Shown here piece after piece: positions 17,584 to 26,186 of a stretch of 64,000 nt of DNA. Made by a program: the position numbers and the translations under genes. The notes under the pieces are model-generated. The model saw only the letters and a list, made by a program, of their open reading frames with translations. It did not search any database and was not told the DNA's origin. This DNA comes from Planotetraspora sp. A-T 1434 (GTDB taxonomy: Bacteria > Actinomycetota > Actinomycetes > Streptosporangiales > Streptosporangiaceae). The stretch lies in the NCBI RefSeq assembly GCF_025420585.1, contig NZ_JAOEGB010000007.1, positions 124,001-188,000 of the forward strand, given 5' to 3'. Within the stretch, counting starts at the first letter, position 1, and each line of letters starts with the position of its first letter.

Positions 17584-18126
17584 GTGTCACGCCACCTCGA
17601 CCGCCCGGCCCGGCCCGCCGCCGTGCTGTTCGATCGTGACGGAACCTTGATCCACGACGTTCCGTACAACGCGGACCCCGGCAAGGTCGAGCCGGTGCCG
17701 GGGGCACGGGCGGCGCTGGACCGGCTCCGCCGGGCGGGCGTGCCGGTGGGCGTGGTCAGCAACCAGTCGGGCGTCGCCAAGGGCCTCATCAGCCCCGCCG
17801 CTCTGAACGAGGTCAACGCCCGCGTCGAGGAGTTGCTCGGCCGTTTCGACGTATGGGCCGTGTGCCCCCACGACGACGCGGACGGCTGCGACTGCCGCAA
17901 ACCGGCCCCCGGACTGGTCCTCCGAGCCGCGGCGGCGCTCGGCGTGAGCCCCCGGGACTGCGTGGTGATCGGGGACATCGGCCGCGACATCGAGGCCGCG
18001 GGGGCGGCCGGGGCACGGGGCATCCTCGTGCCCACCCCCATGACGCTGCCCACGGAGGTGGCGGCGGCCCCCGAGGTGGCGCCGGACCTCGCCGCCGCGG
18101 TGGACCGGCTGATCGCCACGAGCTGA
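17584..18126 (+). CDS. gmhB: D-glycero-D-manno-heptose-1,7-bisphosphate 7-phosphatase (HAD family)
   Basis: 180 residues from GTG 17584, which has AGAGGAAGG upstream. HAD-IIIA signatures: AAVLFDRDGTLIHDVPYNADP (DxDGT), GVVSNQSGVAKGLIS, the zinc-binding CPHDDADGCDCRKPAPGLVLRA (C-x-H...C-x-C-RKP) and VVIGDIGRDIEAAGAAGA. The zinc loop and RKPxPG fit GmhB, although histidinol-phosphate phosphatases share the fold. With the gmhA- and hldE-like genes on the opposite strand it completes the set for ADP-D-glycero-beta-D-manno-heptose. Confidence 0.9.
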   Translation: MSRHLDRPARPAAVLFDRDGTLIHDVPYNADPGKVEPVPGARAALDRLRRAGVPVGVVSNQSGVAKGLISPAALNEVNARVEELLGRFDVWAVCPHDDADGCDCRKPAPGLVLRAAAALGVSPRDCVVIGDIGRDIEAAGAAGARGILVPTPMTLPTEVAAAPEVAPDLAAAVDRLIATS

Positions 18127-18242
18127 AACGTGCCGACACGATCACGGGGCATAAGGCCGCCGAACGAGGACAGAGGTCCTGGGGACAGGCGAAACACCGG
18201 GAGACGGGAATACGGGGAGATGGAACGGGGAGCGGTGATCCG

Positions 18243-19190
18243 ATGAGAATCCTGGTCTGGCACGTTCACGGGTCGTGGACCACCTCGTTCGTGCAGGGGG
18301 GTCACGACTACCTCGTGCCCCTCACACCCGACCGTGGGCCCGACGGGCGGGGGCGTGCGCTGACCTACCCCTGGCCGGCCAACGTGCACGAGGTGCCCCA
18401 CGACCGGTTGTCCGGCGAGGATGTGGACGTGGTGGTCTACCAGCGGCCCCACGAGATCGAGCTCGCGCGGCGCTGGCTCGGGCGTGACGTGCCCGGGGTC
18501 TACGTGGAGCACAACACCCCGGCCGGCGACGTCCCCAAGACCCGGCACCACCTTGCCGGCCGGGACGACATCCCGCTCGTTCACGTGACGAACTTCAACG
18601 AGCTGTTCTGGGACTCGGGACGGGCGCCGGCCCGGGTCATCGAGCACGGCGTCGTCGACCCCGGCTGCCTCTACACCGGCGAGCTGCCCAGGGCGGGCGT
18701 CGTCGTGAACGAGCCGATCCGGCGGTGGCGGGTCGCCGGGACCGACCTGCTTCCCGCGTTCGCCGCCGCCGCTCCTCTCGACGTGTACGGCATGCGGGTC
18801 GGCGGCCTGCCCGCGAAGCTGGGCGTGGTGGACCGGATGGACGCCTTCGAGGATCCGCCCCAGAGCGCGATGCACGCCGAGCTCGCCCGCCGGCGGGTCT
18901 ACCTGCACCCGTATCGATGGACCTCGCTCGGGCTCGCGCTCATCGAGGCCATGATGCTCGGCATGCCGGTCGTGGCCCTGGCCACCACGGAGGCCGTGGA
19001 GGCGGTGCCGCCGGAGGCGGGCGTCGTGTCGACCAAGGTCACCACGCTGATCGATGCCCTGGGGGCCTTCGCGGCCGACCCCGAGCTGGCGGCCCGGGCC
19101 GGCAAGGCGGCACGGGCAGCGGCCCTCGCCCGCTACGACCTCGGCCGATTCCTCTCGGACTGGGACCGGCTGCTGCGCGACGTCGTGTGA
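18243..19190 (+). CDS. Glycosyltransferase (GT4-like)
   Basis: 315 residues from ATG 18243, preceded by a GGGGAG run in the 116-bp gap after gmhB. The N-terminus MRILVWHVHGSWTTSFVQGGHDYLVPL and VYVEHNTPAGDVPKTRHHLA form the acceptor half; the C-terminal HPYRWTSLGLALIEAMMLGMPVVALATTEAVEAVP has the E-x-M...GMPV layout of GT4 donor sites. Related proteins often sit in actinobacterial heptose clusters. Transcribed with gmhB, divergent from the nine-gene operon. Confidence 0.82.
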   Translation: MRILVWHVHGSWTTSFVQGGHDYLVPLTPDRGPDGRGRALTYPWPANVHEVPHDRLSGEDVDVVVYQRPHEIELARRWLGRDVPGVYVEHNTPAGDVPKTRHHLAGRDDIPLVHVTNFNELFWDSGRAPARVIEHGVVDPGCLYTGELPRAGVVVNEPIRRWRVAGTDLLPAFAAAAPLDVYGMRVGGLPAKLGVVDRMDAFEDPPQSAMHAELARRRVYLHPYRWTSLGLALIEAMMLGMPVVALATTEAVEAVPPEAGVVSTKVTTLIDALGAFAADPELAARAGKAARAAALARYDLGRFLSDWDRLLRDVV

Positions 19191-19269
19191 GAGCCGCTCC
19201 GAGGTCGAGGTGAGGTGTTTACCCGAAACGTGCCAGGCTCGGGGGGCATCGACCATGAGGGGAGGGAAT

Positions 19270-19803
19270 GTGTCCACCATGATGCGCAACCTGGTGAACG
19301 GCGCAGTCGGCGGCGCCCTCGGGACCGCCGTGATGAGCGCGGTGATGATGGCGGGAGACCGAGCCGGCGTGATGGGGACGCCCCCACCCAAACGGATCAT
19401 GCGGGTGACGCTGCCCGGCCAGAAACACCGGCCCAAGCCAGGCGAGGACGTGCTGGCGACGATCGCCCACTACGCGTTCGGCAGCACGGCCGGCGCCGTG
19501 CTCGGCCTGGTGACGGGCGGCAGGCGGATCCCGCTCCCGCTCGGAGCGGCGTACGGCCTGGCGATCTACATCGCGAGCTACCAGGGCTGGGTGCCGCGCA
19601 TGGGCGCCCTTCCGCCGGCGACCCGGGACAACTTCGGCCGCCAGGCGATCCTCGCCCTGGGGCACATCATGTACGGCACGTCGCTCGCGATCTCGATGAA
19701 CCGGCTCAAGACCGAGAAGATCGCCGGTATGCGGATGCCGACCCGCGGTTACGAGGCCGAGCGCGTCGAGCGGGTGGCCCGGCGTCCCCAGCCCGCGTAC
19801 TGA
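19270..19803 (+). CDS. Small multi-pass membrane protein, unknown function
   Basis: 177 residues from GTG 19270; ATG starts at 19255 and 19279 are also possible because the GGAGGG run lies in between. It has an N-terminal NLVNGAVGGALGTAVMSAVMMAG segment and at least two more hydrophobic stretches (YAFGSTAGAVLGLVTGG; PLGAAYGLAIYIASYQGWV), and resembles the YagU/DUF1440-like inner-membrane group. Its end (19790-19815) is a 13-bp tandem duplication containing the stop. The last 55 bp overlap the convergent glycosyltransferase gene. Confidence 0.7.
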   Translation: MSTMMRNLVNGAVGGALGTAVMSAVMMAGDRAGVMGTPPPKRIMRVTLPGQKHRPKPGEDVLATIAHYAFGSTAGAVLGLVTGGRRIPLPLGAAYGLAIYIASYQGWVPRMGALPPATRDNFGRQAILALGHIMYGTSLAISMNRLKTEKIAGMRMPTRGYEAERVERVARRPQPAY

Positions 19804-21167
19804 GCCCGCGTACTGAGCGCCGCCAGCCCGGCCGCGAGGCATGCCAAGGGCACGACGGGCAGGACGTACCGGTGGTCGAAGTCCAGCACGGCGACCGGCC
19901 CGGCCAGGAGTGTGACGGCGGCCCCCCACGGCAGCGCCACCGTCCCCGGCCGCAGCACGGCGCCCGCTGCTCCCAGGAGGAGGATCGCGGCCAGCACCGG
20001 CCCGCGCAGGTAGGCCACGTGCTGGTAGGCGACGAGCAGACCGGCGTACGGCCGGACCGACCGCATGCCGGTGATATCCGGGTCGTACTCCCGTCTCACC
20101 TGGTCGACGAGCGGCTGCCCGCTGGGAAGCGGCCAGGTTCCGTGCGCGAAGCCGAACGCGGGAACGGTCCGCGCCGGGTGGGCGATCGGGGTCCAGGCGA
20201 ACGCGAGCGCGGTGTCCTTCGCCACGTCAAGAAGATAGTCCAGCGGCTGGGCGGCGATGGCGCGCAGCGCGAAGGTCCGAGCCAAGTCGTTGTGGGCGAA
20301 CCGGTCACCGGGCAGCCGGTTGATCGGGGCCTCGGGCGCCCAGACGTATTCGGAGGCGGCGTCGAGGACGGTCCCGTTCGGGCAGAACGGGACCAGGGCG
20401 GGCGCGGGCCGGATGACCGCGCAGTCCGCGAAGGTCATGGTGCGGGCCCACAGCGCCACCCCGTCCGCGCCGCTGAGCGTGAACTCGCCGTAGCGCTCGC
20501 CGTACCAGGCCGCGTAACCCGCCAGTGGCAGCAGTCCGGCCACGGCCAGCACCGCCAGGCGTCGCCAGGAGACTCGGCGTACGGCGAGCACGAGCAGGGC
20601 GAGCACGATCAGCGGCAGCGCGATCGTCCGGGTCAGCGCGGCTCCCGCGAGTAGCAGGCCCGCGACGGCGACCGCGCGCGCCGACGGCGCCGGCCACCAG
20701 GTCAGCGCGGCTGTCGCGGAGACGACGAGCAGGATGAAAAGGGTGTCGGACAGCACGGCGTGCTCCAGCCTGAGGAACGACGCGTCGAACAGCACCGGCG
20801 CGGCGGCGAGCAGAGCGCCCCAGCCGGGCAGCCCCTTACGGCGCAGCAGCGCATAGACGATGACGCCCGTCGCCAACCCCATGGCGTGCTGGACGGCGAC
20901 GACCACGCCCACGCTGTGGAACGGCAGCAGGGCCCGTAACAGCAGCGGGTAGCCGAGCGGATGGAACGCCCGCGCCGGGCCCAGGTGGACGGCGTTGTCC
21001 AGGTAGGTGAACGAGTCGTACCAGTACAGCCGGGCAGGCGGATAACCGAGCATGACCACGGCCCGGAGCGCGGCGGCGGCCGCGAGCGCGATCGTGAAGG
21101 CGCGATGGCGCCCGGGAACGGCCCGGAGAGAGCGGGCCGAGGCCATGGGACGGGCGTGGGTGAGCAT
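19749..21167 (-). CDS. Polytopic membrane glycosyltransferase (GT39/PMT-like)
   Basis: 472 residues using ATG 21167; ATG 21146 and upstream starts remain possible because no strong SD is seen. N-terminal membrane helix (AFTIALAAAAALRAVVMLG) is followed by YWYDSFTYLDNAVHLGPARAFHPLGYPLLLRAL, the acidic first loop expected of lipid-linked GT-C enzymes, then roughly nine further hydrophobic segments. It probably uses a polyprenyl-phosphate sugar outside the membrane. The C-terminal 18 residues are read from DNA that also encodes the end of the convergent gene, in the duplicated 13-bp unit, so the native C-terminus may be shorter. Confidence 0.78.
   Translation of the reverse strand: MLTHARPMASARSLRAVPGRHRAFTIALAAAAALRAVVMLGYPPARLYWYDSFTYLDNAVHLGPARAFHPLGYPLLLRALLPFHSVGVVVAVQHAMGLATGVIVYALLRRKGLPGWGALLAAAPVLFDASFLRLEHAVLSDTLFILLVVSATAALTWWPAPSARAVAVAGLLLAGAALTRTIALPLIVLALLVLAVRRVSWRRLAVLAVAGLLPLAGYAAWYGERYGEFTLSGADGVALWARTMTFADCAVIRPAPALVPFCPNGTVLDAASEYVWAPEAPINRLPGDRFAHNDLARTFALRAIAAQPLDYLLDVAKDTALAFAWTPIAHPARTVPAFGFAHGTWPLPSGQPLVDQVRREYDPDITGMRSVRPYAGLLVAYQHVAYLRGPVLAAILLLGAAGAVLRPGTVALPWGAAVTLLAGPVAVLDFDHRYVLPVVPLACLAAGLAALSTRAQYAGWGRRATRSTRSAS
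19790..19815. repeat. 13-bp tandem duplication over the stop of the 19270 gene
   Basis: AGCCCGCGTACTG occurs twice in direct succession, so the C-terminal residues and the TGA are duplicated. Confidence 0.85.
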
Positions 21168-21425
21168 GGCGAATCCGATCGTCGGAGGAAGACCCGCGCA
21201 GGCCGGCAGTGGCATGCGGCGGTAAGAGAAGGGGTCCGGCGGGGAACGAACAACGGAGCGAGCCAGAGCTCCAGAGGTCAGCGCCCCGGAACCCGCCGTG
21301 GCCAACTCGGAGCCCTGCGAAGAACCGCCGATCCTTCGAGCCGAGTGAGCTCAGGCCCTGTAGGTCAGCACTCGCGGATCAGCACTCGCGGATCAGCGAC
21401 GCGGGAATCCGCGGACCTCTCGGGA

Positions 21426-22316
21426 TCACGAACCGGAATCGTCGAACCGGCCGGAATCAGCCTGCCCCCGGGGGCAGAAGGCGTCCTTCGGCCGGGGTGA
21501 GGGATTCGGGGTGCGGTTGACGGTTATGACCGCCTGTCCCGCCGCGGTCATGAACCCCCCATAGACGTACCAGTCTCCGGGGGCCGAAGGCCGGGTGCCG
21601 CGGGTGGCGTAGGACGTGAACTCCGGTCGCACACCTCGGGCGACCAGCATGGGCATCACCTCGGTGACGGTCTTGTTGACGTAGTCCACACAGTGGAAGG
21701 GCTCGCCAGGCAGGTCGATGGCGGTCAGGATGCCGTAACGCTCCCCCGGACGGGCCATGCGGCCGAGGTAGACGGTCGCGTGCCCGCGAAAGGTCACCGG
21801 GATGCGGAAGCCGATCGCACAGCTCGCGAAGGGCCTGCACGTGCCGGGAGCCGCGATGGCGGTGATGAGGTGTCCGTCTCGGGTGCCGTCGAAGGCGTGG
21901 GCCTCTCCCACTGAGGGCGGCGCCACCGGCTCAACGCGCACCTCGACGTCCAGGCCCCGCTCGCGCAGTTCCCGCTGGTACATCGCGGGGTCGGCGGACA
22001 GGTCCTTCACCATGACGACGTAATGGTCGCCCTGCCGCTTGATGTCGAGCGCCGCGGACGCGGGCGCCGCGCCGAGCCCCGCCGTTCCGGGGAGCAACCA
22101 GCCGACGACGAGCAGGACGGGGGTGAGCGGGGCGGCCGCCACCGCCAGCCGGGGACGGCTCCTCAAGAAACCCTTGAGCCGCGACATCAGGGGATTGCGC
22201 GGAGCTGGAGCAGAGACGATCTCCTCCAGGAGTTCCCGGGCGATCGGCGTCAGACCGGGGCCGGGGTCCGGCGCGATGCGGGCCACAAGTCGATAGAGGT
22301 CGTCGCGGTGGTTCAT
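21426..22316 (-). CDS. Sigma-factor partner membrane protein (CU044_5270-like)
   Basis: 296 residues from ATG 22316, which shares one base with the sigma gene stop (TGATG). The short cytoplasmic N-terminus (HRDDLYRLVARIAPD, key acidic residues) is followed by one membrane segment, PRLAVAAAPLTPVLLVVGWLLPG at about residues 58-80, and an extracytoplasmic domain with several cysteines. This layout and gene order fit the membrane protein encoded behind actinobacterial ECF sigma genes; it could be an anti-sigma factor, but I see no zinc-binding anti-sigma motif. Confidence 0.72.
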   Translation of the reverse strand: MNHRDDLYRLVARIAPDPGPGLTPIARELLEEIVSAPAPRNPLMSRLKGFLRSRPRLAVAAAPLTPVLLVVGWLLPGTAGLGAAPASAALDIKRQGDHYVVMVKDLSADPAMYQRELRERGLDVEVRVEPVAPPSVGEAHAFDGTRDGHLITAIAAPGTCRPFASCAIGFRIPVTFRGHATVYLGRMARPGERYGILTAIDLPGEPFHCVDYVNKTVTEVMPMLVARGVRPEFTSYATRGTRPSAPGDWYVYGGFMTAAGQAVITVNRTPNPSPRPKDAFCPRGQADSGRFDDSGS

Positions 22317-22876
22317 CAGACCTCTCCCCCCGCCAGCGCCAGCATGCGAGCGCCGAATCTGGCCATGTCGACGCCCGCGGAGCTCAACTGCCTTGCCAGG
22401 CGCTTGCGGGCACGGTGCAGCCGGAGGCGGGCGGCCCCGCGTGAGCACCCCAGCACCGCGGCGACCTCCGCCGAGCTCAGCCCCTCCCAGCTGACCAGCG
22501 CGAGCACCTCCCGGTCGTCCGGATTGAGCCGCCGGAACGCCGCGCGGACCGCGTCGAAATCATCCCGGTCGTACGGGGCCGCCCCTTCGGCCCACCGGGC
22601 GAGTTCCTCTCCGAGCCGCTCGACGAGCGCGCTCCTGCGCGTCTCAGCCCTGCGGCCGTTGGCCAGCACCCGCCGGGCCACGCCGTACAGCCATAATCGG
22701 GCCGCCGGGCCGTCCGGGACGTCGGAGATGCGGCGCCAGGCCGTGGTGAAGGTCTCGGCGAGGGCGTCGGCGGCGTCCTCGGGGGATTCGGTACGCCGCC
22801 GGACGTAGGCGAGGAGATCCGCGAAGTGCGCCAGGTAGATCTCCTCGAAGCGCTGTCTTATGTCCGAATGGCCCAC
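22316..22876 (-). CDS. ECF-type RNA polymerase sigma factor
   Basis: 186 residues. Region 2: FEEIYLAHFADLLAYVRRRT and DALAETFTTAWRRISDVPDG; region 4: LNPDDREVLALVSWEGLSSAEVAAVLGCSRGAARLRLHRARKRL, a clear helix-turn-helix. Size and absence of region 3 match group 4 (ECF) sigma factors. It is expected to direct RNA polymerase to stress-type promoters, possibly its own. The following membrane-protein gene is translationally coupled. Confidence 0.92.
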   Translation of the reverse strand: MGHSDIRQRFEEIYLAHFADLLAYVRRRTESPEDAADALAETFTTAWRRISDVPDGPAARLWLYGVARRVLANGRRAETRRSALVERLGEELARWAEGAAPYDRDDFDAVRAAFRRLNPDDREVLALVSWEGLSSAEVAAVLGCSRGAARLRLHRARKRLARQLSSAGVDMARFGARMLALAGGEV

Positions 22877-23186
22877 GCTTGCCCCCTATCGCCGCGATCT
22901 CCCCGCCATTCCGTACGTGTCCGGAAGGGCGAGAACCGTTTCAGGCAGAGTCCGCGGGGGCGCCGCATTCAGTGACGTAACGATCCGAAAATAGCGCGGC
23001 GTGAGGATGGAGGTCCGCTGAGTCCGCCCAAAAATCTTTCGCTGGGCAGCCGTTATGTGCGGCATACGGCATTTATTCGTTCGCATTTTCGAATGCGGTG
23101 GGGCATCATTGAGGCAGGTCAGAGGCGCGAAAGACGCCGAGGTCGGGGTTCAGCCGACATCGTGACAGTGCGAGGGGAGGCGCGTG
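22877..23186. other. Divergent intergenic region between sigma and HNH genes
   Basis: 310 bp that are less GC-rich than the surroundings (around 22975-23110). The only structure I notice is GCATTTTCGAATGC at 23083-23096, a 5-bp stem with TTCG loop. It presumably holds both promoters; I recognise no consensus. Confidence 0.5.
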
Positions 23187-25208
23187 ATGAGCGGGCCGTA
23201 CAACGACGATCCGTCGTCGCCGTCGCCCTCGTCATGGCAGGCGTCGGTGACTGCCGGGTTGTCCGTTGATGTGCCGTGGTGGGCGGATGTCGAGTTGCTG
23301 GATGAGGCGGCGTCGTCTGCGCCTGAGGTCTCCGAGGCCGTTGATGAGTCCGGTGATCCACTTGATGGTGCGCCGATGTGGCCGCTGGCGGTGGCTGAGT
23401 CGGCTGGTTCAGCAGAGTCCCCCGGTGCTGCGGGGGGCGCCGGTGACGGCGCCACTGCGCGAGAGGTGCCGCCGTTGCAGTTGTACGGCGAGCCGTTCGC
23501 CGAGGTGGCGGGGGTGGCGCCGGGCGGGCAGGCCGCCGCCGGGATCGAGCGGGCGCTGCCGCGTCTTTCCGCGTTGCCTGATTCACAGGTGCTGGATGTT
23601 TTGGCGGCGGCGCGGCGGATGGCCTGCTGGGCTGAGGCGGTGCAGCTGAGCGCGGCGGTGGAGTTGCATGGGCGGCCCGTCCGGGACGAACACGGCGCGC
23701 CGCTGGGGGCGTCGAGGGATCTGGTGGAGCTGACCCAGGCGTGTGTGGTGGAGGAGATCGCGGCGAAGGTGCGGGTCAACTCCGGCACGGCCGCTCATCT
23801 GGTTTCGCTTGGCACCACGCTGACCACGCGGTTTCCGGAGATGTTGGCGTTGTTGCGGTGCGGGATGGTGGACGTGCCGAAGGTGTTGGCCCTGGTGAAC
23901 GGCACGGCGCTGCTGGAGGAGGAGCAGGCCAGGGCGGTGCAGGCGGCGGTGCTGGGGGTGGCTGGGGAGCTGACGTCCGCGCAGTTGCGGGCGCGGGTCA
24001 ACCGCCTGGCCTTGGAGGCTGATCCGGAGCTGGCCGAGCGGAAGCGCCGGGAGGCCGAGAACCGGGCCGAGCTGCGGGTGTGGCGCAACAGCGAGAACGG
24101 CACGGCGACTTTGGCGTTGATCGGTTCTCCGGTGGCGTGGGCGCTGGCGGCCTCCGACCGGGTGGATGCGCTGGCGCGGGCGGCCAAGGACGCCGGTGAT
24201 CAGCGTCCGCTGCCGCAGCTACGGCTGCTCGTGACCTACACCCTCATCCTTGGCCACGATCCCCGCGCCCTGGCCCCCATCGCCACCCACAAACACCACG
24301 ACCACGACCACGATGATGAGCGCCGTGATTCCATGCCCGCTCCCGGTACGGGCGGCGATCCACTGGCGGGAGCGCCCGTCGCGGACGGCACCAGCAGGCA
24401 TAGCGGGTCCTCCCAAGAGCAGCGTTCCTCTGGAGGGCGTGGGGGCGTCCTCGGCGAGGACGAGATCCCCTGGCCTTCTGCTCCCATGCCCGACCACGCC
24501 GACGCCTCCAAGAGCACCTCCACCCGGCAGGCCACGGAGGACGGGGACACAAAGACGGCCGAAGACGCCGGGGAGGCCGGGAAGGCCGGGAAGGCCGGGG
24601 AGGCCGACGGGCAGAAGTGGACGGAGGTCGAGGAGATCGTCGCCTCGGCGGACAGTCTCACAGTCCGGCGGACACACTGGCTGTCAGTGCCCTATGCCAC
24701 CTGGAACGGCGACGCCGAGCTTCCCGGAGAGCTACAGCACTTCGGGTTGGTCACCGCCGCCCAGGCTCGCGACCTCGCCGCGCGCGCCCGCCGCTGGGTC
24801 GCCACCCGCGATCGCAACGGTCACATCGTCCTGCATGGCGAAATAGCCATCAAGGGACCGGCCCGCCCACAGCTCGTGCGGATCATGAAAGCCGTCCGGG
24901 CAGTGGACCAACCGCCTCCGCCCGAACCGGGCTACCGCCCCTCGGCAGCCTTGGACGCCAAGGTCAGAGCCCGCGACCGGACATGCCGAGCCCCATCATG
25001 CAACCACTCGGCCTGGAGCGCCGATCTGGATCACACGCGTGCCCACGAGCGCGGCGGACCCACTGCCTACGGCAACCTCGCCGCGCTGCACCGCCGCCAC
25101 CACCGGATCAAAGGCAGCGTCCCCGGGGTCCACGTTGAGCAAGTCCGCCCCGGCCAACTGCTCTGGCGCACCCGCACCGGCGACACCTACCACACCCGCC
25201 CCGCCTAA
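23187..25208 (+). CDS. DUF222 / 13E12-type protein with C-terminal HNH endonuclease domain
   Basis: 673 residues from ATG 23187, with GGGAGG six bases upstream. The DUF222 region is at about residues 85-330 (LPDSQVLDVLAAARRMACWAEAVQLSAAVELHGRP). A long low-complexity linker rich in H, D, G, E and K follows at about residues 365-475. The C-terminus contains RARDRTCRAPSCNHSAWSADLDHTRAHERGGPTAYGNLAALHRRHHRIKG (key residues C..C, LDHTRAH, N, HH), a canonical HNH nuclease. These are dispersed multicopy actinobacterial genes of unclear role; the stop overlaps that of egtD by 3 bp. Confidence 0.88.
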   Translation: MSGPYNDDPSSPSPSSWQASVTAGLSVDVPWWADVELLDEAASSAPEVSEAVDESGDPLDGAPMWPLAVAESAGSAESPGAAGGAGDGATAREVPPLQLYGEPFAEVAGVAPGGQAAAGIERALPRLSALPDSQVLDVLAAARRMACWAEAVQLSAAVELHGRPVRDEHGAPLGASRDLVELTQACVVEEIAAKVRVNSGTAAHLVSLGTTLTTRFPEMLALLRCGMVDVPKVLALVNGTALLEEEQARAVQAAVLGVAGELTSAQLRARVNRLALEADPELAERKRREAENRAELRVWRNSENGTATLALIGSPVAWALAASDRVDALARAAKDAGDQRPLPQLRLLVTYTLILGHDPRALAPIATHKHHDHDHDDERRDSMPAPGTGGDPLAGAPVADGTSRHSGSSQEQRSSGGRGGVLGEDEIPWPSAPMPDHADASKSTSTRQATEDGDTKTAEDAGEAGKAGKAGEADGQKWTEVEEIVASADSLTVRRTHWLSVPYATWNGDAELPGELQHFGLVTAAQARDLAARARRWVATRDRNGHIVLHGEIAIKGPARPQLVRIMKAVRAVDQPPPPEPGYRPSAALDAKVRARDRTCRAPSCNHSAWSADLDHTRAHERGGPTAYGNLAALHRRHHRIKGSVPGVHVEQVRPGQLLWRTRTGDTYHTRPA

Positions 25209-26176
25209 CGCGCGGCCAGGGTGAGCGCGAAGTCCTCGGCCGGGTCCGTGTACCAGTGGAGGACGTCGAAGCCGGCCTTGGTGAGCTCGTCGAGGACGCC
25301 TTCCTCGCGGAACTTCGCGCTGATCTCGGTGCGCATCTCCTCGCCGGGCTCGAAGGAGATCGACAGGCCGAGGCCGCGGACCTGGACGCGCATGGCCCGG
25401 GTGGCCCGAAGCCGCATCTCGATCCAGTCGTTGTCCTCGTCGTAGAGGGCGACGTGCTCGAACGCGCCGGGTTCGAAGTCGGCGTCCAGCTCCCGGTTGA
25501 TCACACGGAGGACGTTGCGGTTGAACTCGGCCGTCACGCCCAGGGCGTCGTCGTAGGCCGCGACGAGCCGCCGGCGGTCCTTCACCAGGTCGGTCCCCAG
25601 GAGCAGGGTGTCTCCCGGCTTGAGGGTGGACCGCAGTTCCTTCAGGAACACCTCTCTGGCGGCGGGCGGCAGGTTCCCGATGGTCCCGCCGAGGAAGGCG
25701 ACCAGCCGGCGGCCCGTCCCGGGGAGCAGCGACAGGTGGTGCTCGAAGTCCGCGCGGACCGGCCGTACGGCCAGGCGGGGATAGCGGGCGGCGAGCCGTT
25801 CGGCGGCGGCCTCCAGGGTGACGGCGTCGACGTCGACGGGCGTGTAGGTCCGCAGCGTCCCGGCGGCGGTGAGCGCGTCGAGCAGCAGAACGGTCTTCTC
25901 GCTGGTGCCGGAGCCGAGCTCGACGAGGGTGTCGGCGCCGCTCCTGGCGGCGATGTCCCCGGCGCGCTCGCGGAGGATGGCCAGCTCGCGCCTGGTCGGG
26001 TAATACTCCTCCAGCCGGGTGATCTGGGAGAACAGCTCACTGCCGACCGCGTCGTAGAACCACTTCGGGGGCAGCCACTTGGGCACCGAGGTGAGCCCGG
26101 TGCGGACGTCCTGCTCCAGTGCCTGCCGCAGGTAGTCGCCGTCGAGATGGTCGGTCACCGCGTGGGTTACAGCCAT
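25205..26176 (-). CDS. egtD: L-histidine N-alpha-methyltransferase
   Basis: 323 residues, the usual EgtD length. LPPKWFYDAVGSELFSQITRLEEYYPTRREL near the N-terminus and DTLVELGSGTSEKTVLLLDAL (SAM site) are distinctive of EgtD; FLGGTIGNLPP is the conserved middle motif. It makes hercynine from histidine with three SAM. Last gene of the egt operon, ten bases after egtC. It is a cytoplasmic enzyme. Confidence 0.97.
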   Translation of the reverse strand: MAVTHAVTDHLDGDYLRQALEQDVRTGLTSVPKWLPPKWFYDAVGSELFSQITRLEEYYPTRRELAILRERAGDIAARSGADTLVELGSGTSEKTVLLLDALTAAGTLRTYTPVDVDAVTLEAAAERLAARYPRLAVRPVRADFEHHLSLLPGTGRRLVAFLGGTIGNLPPAAREVFLKELRSTLKPGDTLLLGTDLVKDRRRLVAAYDDALGVTAEFNRNVLRVINRELDADFEPGAFEHVALYDEDNDWIEMRLRATRAMRVQVRGLGLSISFEPGEEMRTEISAKFREEGVLDELTKAGFDVLHWYTDPAEDFALTLAAR

Positions 26177-26186
26177 GGGTCGCTCC

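Noticed and set aside
23083-23096. LexA-like box upstream of the first HNH gene
   Set aside because: GCATTTTCGAATGC is a hairpin with TTCG loop; it lacks the CGAAC-N4-GTTCG pattern, so I do not call an SOS site.
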